Source: BOG-908 sp965199235
GTDB taxonomy: Bacteria; Pseudomonadota; Alphaproteobacteria; Acetobacterales; Acetobacteraceae
NCBI GenBank assembly: GCA_965199235.1
Contig: CBDAQU010000002.1
Span: 2,542,001 to 2,606,000, forward strand
Length of the DNA stretch: 64,000 bases
Direction of reading: 5' to 3'
Part shown: piece after piece, positions 7,243-13,909 of the stretch
Layout of the letters: every line of letters begins with the position of its first letter
How positions within the stretch are numbered: position 1 is the first letter of the stretch
Position numbers and translations under genes: made by a program
Notes under the pieces: model-generated
The model's database searches: none
What the model saw: only the letters and a program-made list of their open reading frames with translations
Told to the model about the DNA's origin: nothing

Positions 7243-8424
7243 GTGCTGACGCCGGCCACCGAGGCCGAGCTTGCCGGCCAGGTTCGCGAGGCGTTCGAGG
7301 CCGGCGAGCCGCTGCTCGTCCAAGGTGCAGGCACCAAGCTCGGCATGCTGCGCCCGGTGCAGGCGGCAAGGAGTATTACGACACGGCACCTGACCGGCGT
7401 GACACTCTACTCGCCGAGCGAACTGGTGTTTTCCGCCCGCGCCGGCACCACTCTGGCCGAAGTGGAAAGCACGCTTGCCGCCAAGGGGCAGCATCTAGTG
7501 GCCGAGCCGCCCGACTATTCTGCGGTGCTGGGAAGCGCGGGGGAGCAGACGTTCGGCGGGATTGCGGCGACAAACCTGTCTGGGCCACGCCGGATCGCCT
7601 GGGGCGCCATGCGGGACCATGTGATCGGCTTGCGCGCGGTGGACGGCACGGGCGAGGTGATCCGCTCGGGCGGGCGTGTGCTGAAGAACGTGACCGGGCT
7701 CGACCTGTGCAAGCTGCTGACCGGCAGCCACGGGACGCTGGGCGTGATCACCGAGGTTACCGTCAAGGTGCTGCCGGCGCCTGAGTCCACCGGCTCGCTT
7801 CTGCTGCGCGGGCTCGACCCGCAGGCAGCGGTTGCGGCGCTGTCGGCTTCGCTGGGCTCCCCCTACGGCGTGTCCGGCGCCGCCCACTTGCCGGACGGGC
7901 TAGCCGATGCCGGGCCAGGCTCGGCCACGCTGATCCGGATCGAAGAGTTCGCGCCGAGCGTGGCCTATCGACTGGGCAAGCTGCGCGCCGAACTGGCGTC
8001 GCACGGCAGTATCGAGATGCTGGACGACGCTCGGAGCCGCGCTGCTTGGACTCTGGTCCGGAACGCTGGCGTGCTTGCTGCGGAACAGGATTGCGCGGTG
8101 TGGCGTGCCTCTGTCCGCCCGTCGCGCGGTCCCGCGGTGCTGAAGGCGGCGGAGGCGGCCGGAGTGCGCGGCTACCTCGATTGGGGCGGCGGGCTTCTGA
8201 TGCTGTCTGGCCCGGCGACCGAGGCGGCGCACCGCGCGGTGACCCAGGCGGTGGCGCAGGCCGGCGGGGTGTGGACGGTATTGCGCGCGCCCGAGCCGAT
8301 GCGCGCCGCCGTTGACGTGGTGCCGCAGGAGGCTGCGCCGTTGCATCGCATCGCATCGCGTGTGAAGGCGGCGATGGACCCGAAGGGTATCCTCAATCCG
8401 GGACGGATCTCGGCGGGAACGTGA
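7243..8424 (+). CDS. glcE: Glycolate oxidase FAD-binding subunit GlcE
   Basis: 393 aa from GTG 7243, 9 bp after glcD. Only the FAD-binding half of the GlcD fold is clearly conserved: LLVQGAGTKLGM, LVFSARAGTTLAEVE, FGGIAATNLSGPRRIAWGAMRDHVIGL split over two motifs, and GGRVLKNVTGLDLCKLLTGS. A C-terminal extension ends MDPKGILNPGRI, the usual ending of this subunit. It is the second flavin subunit of the GlcDEF complex. It is followed not by glcF but by clpS, 66 bp downstream. Confidence 0.92.
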   Translation: MLTPATEAELAGQVREAFEAGEPLLVQGAGTKLGMLRPVQAARSITTRHLTGVTLYSPSELVFSARAGTTLAEVESTLAAKGQHLVAEPPDYSAVLGSAGEQTFGGIAATNLSGPRRIAWGAMRDHVIGLRAVDGTGEVIRSGGRVLKNVTGLDLCKLLTGSHGTLGVITEVTVKVLPAPESTGSLLLRGLDPQAAVAALSASLGSPYGVSGAAHLPDGLADAGPGSATLIRIEEFAPSVAYRLGKLRAELASHGSIEMLDDARSRAAWTLVRNAGVLAAEQDCAVWRASVRPSRGPAVLKAAEAAGVRGYLDWGGGLLMLSGPATEAAHRAVTQAVAQAGGVWTVLRAPEPMRAAVDVVPQEAAPLHRIASRVKAAMDPKGILNPGRISAGT

Positions 8425-8490
8425 CAGGGCGCGCTTGCGCTGGCACGTGGCGGACGCAATCTGCTGACCAACTGAGGCTGGACTTTCGAG

Positions 8491-8796
8491 ATGCCCGACA
8501 TCGATACGATTTCACGAGGCCAGACCGAGCTGAAGGTCGAACGGCCCAAGCTGCACAAGGTGATCCTGGTCAACGACGATTTCACGCCCCGTGCCTTCGT
8601 GGTCCGCGTGCTGAAGGCCGAGTTCCGCATGGGCGAGGAGCGGGCGCGCCAGGTGATGACCACCGCACACCAGCGCGGCGCCTGCGTGGTAGGCGTGTTC
8701 ACTCGCGAACTGGCCGAAACCAAGGCCACCAACGCGGTCGATCTGGCGCGCAAGGAAGGCTACCCGCTGCTGTTCACGACCGAGCCGGAAGAATGA
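8491..8796 (+). CDS. clpS: ClpS adaptor of the ClpAP protease
   Basis: 101 aa from ATG 8491. The N-terminal 20 residues are the flexible tail; the core has the ClpS signatures LHKVILVNDDFTPRAFVV and the helix EERARQVMTTAHQRGACVVGVFTRE split by a short loop, ending AVDLARKEGYPLLFTTEPE. ClpS delivers N-degron substrates (Leu, Phe, Tyr, Trp N-termini) to ClpA. The Asn-Asp pair of VNDD and the MTTAH region that lines the N-end pocket are present. clpA is not adjacent; instead the gene sits inside the glycolate oxidase cluster. Confidence 0.92.
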   Translation: MPDIDTISRGQTELKVERPKLHKVILVNDDFTPRAFVVRVLKAEFRMGEERARQVMTTAHQRGACVVGVFTRELAETKATNAVDLARKEGYPLLFTTEPEE

Positions 8797-8882
8797 CTGC
8801 GATCTTCCGGAAAACGGTTTTGCTTCAAAACAAAGTTGCAAGACGCCATCATAGGCCGGAACAACGCGATTTGGTCTTACCG

Positions 8883-8918
8883 GTCAGCTAAGACTGGGTC
8901 AGCTAAGACTGGGTCAAC
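8883..8918 (+). repeat. 15-bp tandem repeat upstream of the orphan gene
   Basis: The unit GTCAGCTAAGACTGG occurs at 8883-8897 and 8898-8912, followed by a partial third copy GTCAAC. It lies 18 bp before the ATG of the 218-aa orphan, just upstream of its GGGGAG ribosome binding site. Confidence 0.8.
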
Positions 8919-8935
8919 TTGGCGGGGAGCGAAGC

Positions 8936-9592
8936 ATGTACGACTTGCATCAACTCGGTGGAATGATGATGGCGGGGCACAAGCCAGGCCCTCACATGCT
9001 CGGAGCAACAGATTGGAAAATCGCCGGCGACGACGAGATCGGTGCCTCGTTTGGGGAACTGGTCAAGGTGGGCGGCGACTACGTCCACAGTTTTGAGGTG
9101 CGCCGGATTTCCAACCCGAAGACAGGTTTTGTCTTGTCGGGCGGGGCCGTCGAGGTCGGGTTGGGCTGGGGTTTGAAGGGTGAGGGTCTCGGCGAAGCAT
9201 TCAAGCTGCTGGCTAAGGCTTATTCCGTCGCAAGCCACGTGAAGGTCGGGGTAGCATTGCCGAGCGGCGGGTTTGGCGCTCTCCGTCATGGTCTGTTCGG
9301 TGTCAAGGAACTTGGCAGCGCTCAGTTCGAAAAATCCAACTGGATATACGTGTCCGGTGGGTTCATGTCCGCGACCATAGGGGCAGATGTCGGCATGGTA
9401 TTTCTCCTATCCCGCTCTTGGGACTCCATCAAAAGCAGCATCATGTCCGCTGTTTCCTCGACAAACATCGCGTTCGACATTCTCATGAACACGATTGCCT
9501 GGGGCGGCTTAGGGGGCTTTTCCTTTGGCTTGGGCGTCGAAGCGAGCGTCTCCGTCAAGGAGATGTTCATGTTCAAGATCAAAGACGCTTGA
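8936..9592 (+). CDS. Orphan hypothetical protein, 218 aa, low GC
   Basis: I do not recognise this protein. ATG 8936 follows GGCGGGGAG at a good distance. The sequence starts MYDLHQLGGMMMAGHKPG and is rich in Gly with alternating hydrophobic and polar stretches (VEVGLGWGLKGEGLGEAF, WIYVSGGFMSATIGADVG, GGLGGFSFGLGVEASVSV), more like a beta-structured or pore-type protein than an enzyme; there is no clear signal peptide. Two lines counted by hand in the gene are 50% GC, against 65-80% in neighbouring glc genes. It interrupts the glc cluster and ends TGATG, overlapping the decayed glcF start. Horizontal acquisition is likely. Confidence 0.55.
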   Translation: MYDLHQLGGMMMAGHKPGPHMLGATDWKIAGDDEIGASFGELVKVGGDYVHSFEVRRISNPKTGFVLSGGAVEVGLGWGLKGEGLGEAFKLLAKAYSVASHVKVGVALPSGGFGALRHGLFGVKELGSAQFEKSNWIYVSGGFMSATIGADVGMVFLLSRSWDSIKSSIMSAVSSTNIAFDILMNTIAWGGLGGFSFGLGVEASVSVKEMFMFKIKDA

Positions 9593-9645
9593 TGAACACC
9601 AACTTTCCGACGGCCAGCTCGCCGACCCTGAACCGCAAGTTCTGA
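9592..9645 (+). pseudogene. Decayed duplicate of the glcF 5' end
   Basis: ATG 9592 overlaps the stop of the orphan gene (TGATG) and opens a 17-codon frame MNTNFPTASSPTLNRKF. The DNA resembles the first 60-70 bases of glcF: ATGAACACCAACTT against ATGCAAACAAACTT, and GACGGCCAGCTCGCCGACC against GACGCCCAGCTTGCCGATC. With a one-base shift it would encode SDGQLADPEPQVLT, against SDAQLADP...NQVLRT in GlcF. It is a frameshifted, partly deleted partial duplication directly before the intact gene. Confidence 0.6.
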
Positions 9646-9657
9646 CAATCTCAACCT

Positions 9658-10989
9658 ATGCAAACAAACTTCTCAGACGCCCAGCTTGCCGATCCGGACA
9701 CTGCCAGCAGCAACCAGGTTCTTCGGACCTGCGTGCATTGCGGCATGTGCACGGCGACCTGTCCCACCTTCCTGCTGCAGGGAGACGAGCTGGATAGTCC
9801 GCGCGGACGCATCTACCTGATGAAGGACATGCTGGAGGGCGGCCGCCCGGCGACCGAGGAGACGGTGCGCCACATCGACCGCTGTCTCTCCTGCCTCTCC
9901 TGCATGACCACCTGCCCGTCCGGCGTGAACTACATGCACCTGGTCGACCATGCGCGGCGCTACATCGAGGAAACCTACAGGCGGCCCTGGCACGAGCGCG
10001 TGCTTCGGCTCGTCCTGGCACGTGTGCTGCCCAGCCCCTCGTTGTTCCGCGCCGCCATGACGTCTGCCCGGCTCGCGCGCCCTTTTCTCCGGCTGGTCCC
10101 TGGGCAGAGCCTGCTTGCGCAACGGGTGCGCGCCATGCTGCAGCTCGCCCCGGCCAGCCTGCCGCCACCAGGCACGATGCAGGGGCCGCAGGTGCATCGC
10201 GCCGCGGGCCCTCGTCGGGCACGGGTGTCGCTGCTCACCGGCTGCGCGCAGCGCACGCTGGCTCCGTCGATCAACGAAGCCACCATCCGCCTGCTGACCC
10301 GCATGGGAGTCGAGGTGGTGATTGCGCCCGAAGTGGGCTGTTGCGGCGCGCTGACCCATCACATGGGCCGCCACGCCGATGCGATGGCAGCGGCCCGGGC
10401 GGCGATCATGGGATGGACGCGCGAGATGGACGGGGAGGGGTTGGACGCGATCGTCATCAACACCTCCGGCTGCGGCACCACCGTGAAGGATTACGGTTTT
10501 ATGGCCCGTAACGAGCCGGAACCATGGGCCAGCCGGGCCGTCGCCGTCTCGGCCCTGGCCCGCGACGTGACAGAGTTCGTCGCCACGCTGGATTACGCGC
10601 CGACCCGGCCGGCGCCTGGCCTGCGCGTCGCCTACCACTCGGCTTGCAGCCTGCAGCATGGCCAAGGTGTGAGCGCAGCGCCTAAAACCCTGCTGCGCCG
10701 CGCCGGCTTCACCGTGGTCGAGCCGGCGGAGCCGCACATCTGCTGCGGTTCGGCCGGCATCTACAACATCGTGCAGCCGGAGATCGCCGGCCGCCTGCGT
10801 GACCGCAAGCTGGACAACATCGCCCGCACCCGCCCTGACCTGGTCGCGGCCGGCAACATCGGCTGCATCACCCAGCTGGGCCAGGGCGCCACCCCGGTCG
10901 TTCACACGATCGAGCTGCTGGACTGGATGGCTGGCGGCCCGGCGCCTGCAGGCCTGAAGCAGCCGGTGGCGAACCTGGCTGCCGAATGA
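9658..10989 (+). CDS. glcF: Glycolate oxidase iron-sulfur subunit GlcF
   Basis: 443 aa from ATG 9658. Two 4Fe-4S motifs of the CxxCxxCxxxCP type lie at C25-C28-C31-C35 and C76-C79-C82-C86. Two CCG domains follow, with GCCGALTHH and ICCGSAGIYN as the signature ends. GlcF passes electrons from the flavin subunits to quinone at the inner membrane. The length is slightly above E. coli GlcF. The stop overlaps the next start as ATGA (10986-10989). A decayed copy of its own 5' end lies immediately upstream. Confidence 0.94.
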   Translation: MQTNFSDAQLADPDTASSNQVLRTCVHCGMCTATCPTFLLQGDELDSPRGRIYLMKDMLEGGRPATEETVRHIDRCLSCLSCMTTCPSGVNYMHLVDHARRYIEETYRRPWHERVLRLVLARVLPSPSLFRAAMTSARLARPFLRLVPGQSLLAQRVRAMLQLAPASLPPPGTMQGPQVHRAAGPRRARVSLLTGCAQRTLAPSINEATIRLLTRMGVEVVIAPEVGCCGALTHHMGRHADAMAAARAAIMGWTREMDGEGLDAIVINTSGCGTTVKDYGFMARNEPEPWASRAVAVSALARDVTEFVATLDYAPTRPAPGLRVAYHSACSLQHGQGVSAAPKTLLRRAGFTVVEPAEPHICCGSAGIYNIVQPEIAGRLRDRKLDNIARTRPDLVAAGNIGCITQLGQGATPVVHTIELLDWMAGGPAPAGLKQPVANLAAE

Positions 10990-11516
10990 GGCGGACCGGC
11001 CTTCTTGCGGCCGTCCTGATCGGCGCGGCGGCGCCGCCCGATGCCGTGTCGCCGCTGCTGGACCAGCTGCGTTCTGCGCCCACGGGCGAGCAGGCGGCAG
11101 CGCTGGAACAGAAGATCGCCTCCGCTTGGCGGGCGCGCATCACGCCATCGGTGCAGCTCCTTGAGGACCGTGCCGTGCAGTCGTTGCAGAAGCACGATGC
11201 AGCCACCGCGATCGGCGACCTGGACGCAGCCCTCGACCTGCAGCCGGACCAGGCCGAGCTTTGGCGCTTGCACGCCGAAGCGCGCTTTTCCGGCGGCGAC
11301 GAAACCGGCGCCTTTGCGGATCTGGCCCAGGCGCTGTCCCGCGAACCACGCTGCTTTCCGGCGCTGGCCGACCTGTCGCATTTTGCCGAGGCGCGCCACG
11401 ATTATGGCCGCGCCCTCGGCGCCTGGCAGAAACTGCTGGAGATCGATCCGAGGGTGCGACAGGGCGAGGCACGCCTGGCTGCCTTGCAGCGCAAGGTATC
11501 CGGCCAACCGCTTTGA
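10986..11516 (+). CDS. Exported TPR protein
   Basis: 176 aa, translationally coupled to glcF through the ATGA overlap. MRRTGLLAAVLIGAAAPPDA looks like a signal peptide; the rest is TPR-like (QSLQKHDAATAIGDLDAAL, LWRLHAEARFSGGDETGAFA, DYGRALGAWQKLLEIDP). It is probably periplasmic and mediates protein contacts. No catalytic motif is present. Its place at the end of the glc cluster may be only genomic convenience. Confidence 0.7.
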   Translation: MRRTGLLAAVLIGAAAPPDAVSPLLDQLRSAPTGEQAAALEQKIASAWRARITPSVQLLEDRAVQSLQKHDAATAIGDLDAALDLQPDQAELWRLHAEARFSGGDETGAFADLAQALSREPRCFPALADLSHFAEARHDYGRALGAWQKLLEIDPRVRQGEARLAALQRKVSGQPL

Positions 11517-11560
11517 CGCCGGCTGAACGCCCCGGGGGCGCTTCGGTCCAGGCTGCGCGC

Positions 11561-13864
11561 ATGGCCAGCCCCCCAGCCCGGCGCTCCACCATCGAAGCGC
11601 TGTTCGAACCGCGCGCGATTGCCATTATCGGAGCGGATTCGGCCGAGGGAAGGATCCTGCTGGCAAACCTGCGCGATGGCGGCTTCACAGGAGACGTCTG
11701 GCCGGATCCGGCATGGGCCAGCCTGCAAAGGGCGCCGGATCTGGGCGTCATCGCGGGCGCGTCGGCAGACGCGGCGCGCGACCTCAAAATCCTGGCCGAT
11801 GCCGGCTGCAGGCTCGCCATCGTCACGAACCAGGTGGCCGACCTCGGCGCTCTCGCTCGCGCGGCCTGCCTGCGTGTGCTCGGCCCCAGCTCGTTCGGGG
11901 TGGCGTCGCCAAAATCGGGGCTGAACGCCTCGCTTTCCCACATCGCCCTGCCGGCCGGCCACGTGGCGCTGGTCACCCAGTCGGCGGCACTCGCGCGTGC
12001 CGTGGTGGACTGGGCGGGGCCGAACGGTGTGGGGTTCAGCCACGTGGCCGGCATCGGCGGCAACGCCGACCTCGGCTTTGGCGCCATTCTCGATTACCTG
12101 TCCCGCGACCCGGACACCCGGCTGATCCTGCTCGACATCAGGCGCGTGCGGGAGCGGCGCGCCTTCATCTCCGCCGCCCGTGCCGCCTCCCGACTGCGTC
12201 CTGTGGTGGCGCTGCGCCCTGGCGGCCTGCTGCTTGATGAGACCGGGCGGGCGGACGCGGTTTTCGAGGCCGCCTTGAACCGCGCCGGCGTGTTCGTCGT
12301 CCACCGTATGGAGGCGTTCCTGGCCGCGGCCGAGACGCTCAGCCGCTCTCGCCCCTTGCGCGGCGAGACGATGGCGATCGTGACCAACGCCATAGGACCC
12401 GGCCGGCTGGCCGCCGACGCTGCGCTGCGGGCCGGCATAGGTTTGGCGCTGCTGCCGCCCGAAGCGCAGCAGAGCCTGACGGCAAGCCTGCCCGCCGACC
12501 TCGTCTACGGTCTCGTCTATGCCGGCAGCGCCGCGCCGACCGACGTCGCCAGCATCGCCGCCATGATATCCGCCGTGCCCGAGGTGGGCGGCGTATTGGT
12601 GCTGCTGGCGCCGACCGGGCCTGGTGACGCGGCGGCGGTCGAATCGGTCATCGCCGCGGCCCATACGGCGCATCTGCCGGTGCTCACCTGCGTGATGGGC
12701 GAGACGACCGGGGCGGCACATCGCCGGCGCCTGGCCGAGGCGGGACTGCCTGCCTTCGCCACGCCGGAGCAGGCTGTGGAGGCGTTCGTCCACCTCCGTC
12801 GAGACCGCCACGCGCGTCAGGCAGCCCGCGAACTGCCGCCGAGCCGCGTGCTGGACGTGGCACCCGACCAAGCGGTGGTTGGCCGCATCCTGGCCGAAGC
12901 CCGCGCGGCAGGCCGGCTGGCGCTGACGCGTCGCGAGACGCTCGCCGTGCTTGCGGCCTACGGCCTGCCGACCGCGCCGCCGCCGGCCGCCTCACAGGAC
13001 GCTGGCCGCTCGGTGGCGAGCCTGGGCGTGCACGACGACGCGACGTTCGGCCCGGCCATCGGGCTGGAGGTTCTGGGGTCCGGCCGGGCCTATGATCTTC
13101 CGCCGCTCAACCTGATCCTGGCGCGCGGCCTGGTGCGGCGGGCCGGGCTGCAGGACGCGGCGCTTGCTGATTCGGCGGCAGGCGCACTTGTCCGGGTCAG
13201 CCAGATGCTGGTCGATCTGCCCCAGCTTGCTGCCCTCGATATCGGCCAGCTCATTCTCAGCCAGCGCGGCGCGATGGCCGGGGAGGCAGTTTTGTGGCTG
13301 CGTCCGCCAGGCGAACGGTCGCATCTGGCGATCGCGCCCTACCCGGAGCAGCTGGTACATGACTGGTCCGGCCGCGGGCAGGATTTCGTCATCCGGCCGA
13401 TCCGGCCAGAAGACGCCGAAGCCCATGCGGCCCTGGTTGGGCGCGTGCCGCAAGAGGATCTGCGCTACCGCTTCTTCACCTCGATGCGCCAGGTGGCGCC
13501 CGAGCAGATGACCCGTCTGACGCAGATCGACTACGACCGCGAAATGGCCTTTGTCGCGGTTCGAGCCGGCGATCGGGCGACAGTGGGAGTGGCCAGGCTG
13601 GTGATCGGGGGTGAAGCGGCAGAGGGCAGCGGCGAGTTCGCCATCCTGGTAGAGCCGGCAAGCAAGGGGCTGGGCCTCGCCCGCCATCTGATGGAGGGCC
13701 TGATAGGCTGGGCGCGAACGCAGAATCTGGCACGCATCACCGGTCAGGTCCTGGCCGACAACCATGCCATGCTCGGCTTCGTCCAGCGCCTTGGTTTCGC
13801 GATCCGCCCGGTCGCCGGCGAGCCTGACGTGCTGGACGCGGTGCTCGACCTGCACGGGGGTTGA
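11561..13864 (+). CDS. Pat-like protein acyltransferase: acyl-CoA synthetase-like domains plus GNAT, ATP-grasp core missing
   Basis: 767 aa from ATG 11561. Order: CoA-binding Rossmann domain (FEPRAIAIIGADSAEGRIL), succinyl-CoA ligase-like domains (HVALVTQSAALARAVVDWA, VAGIGGNADLGF), a shortened ATP-grasp-like segment, then a GNAT domain from about residue 608 (DFVIRPIRPEDAEAH) with acetyl-CoA loop EPASKGLGLARHLMEGL. This is the architecture of Pat/YfiQ lysine acetyltransferases that silence acetyl-CoA synthetase. The stretch that normally holds the ATP-grasp lysine and HKS motif is absent between PTAPPPAAS and DDATFGP, making it about 70-120 residues shorter than Pat. It should acetylate but not ligate. 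Confidence 0.82.
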   Translation: MASPPARRSTIEALFEPRAIAIIGADSAEGRILLANLRDGGFTGDVWPDPAWASLQRAPDLGVIAGASADAARDLKILADAGCRLAIVTNQVADLGALARAACLRVLGPSSFGVASPKSGLNASLSHIALPAGHVALVTQSAALARAVVDWAGPNGVGFSHVAGIGGNADLGFGAILDYLSRDPDTRLILLDIRRVRERRAFISAARAASRLRPVVALRPGGLLLDETGRADAVFEAALNRAGVFVVHRMEAFLAAAETLSRSRPLRGETMAIVTNAIGPGRLAADAALRAGIGLALLPPEAQQSLTASLPADLVYGLVYAGSAAPTDVASIAAMISAVPEVGGVLVLLAPTGPGDAAAVESVIAAAHTAHLPVLTCVMGETTGAAHRRRLAEAGLPAFATPEQAVEAFVHLRRDRHARQAARELPPSRVLDVAPDQAVVGRILAEARAAGRLALTRRETLAVLAAYGLPTAPPPAASQDAGRSVASLGVHDDATFGPAIGLEVLGSGRAYDLPPLNLILARGLVRRAGLQDAALADSAAGALVRVSQMLVDLPQLAALDIGQLILSQRGAMAGEAVLWLRPPGERSHLAIAPYPEQLVHDWSGRGQDFVIRPIRPEDAEAHAALVGRVPQEDLRYRFFTSMRQVAPEQMTRLTQIDYDREMAFVAVRAGDRATVGVARLVIGGEAAEGSGEFAILVEPASKGLGLARHLMEGLIGWARTQNLARITGQVLADNHAMLGFVQRLGFAIRPVAGEPDVLDAVLDLHGG

Positions 13865-13909
13865 GCGGAGCAGGACCACACCACCGCGATCGTGGCAGCC
13901 CGAACGAGC

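Noticed and set aside
8797..8840. Terminator after clpS (TTTTGCTTCAAAA)
   Set aside because: Only a 5-bp AT stem without a following T-run; too weak to call.
11402..12871. 489-codon open frame antisense to the Pat-like gene
   Set aside because: Low-complexity Arg/Gly/His composition; the plus-strand protein has clear CoA-binding and GNAT domains.
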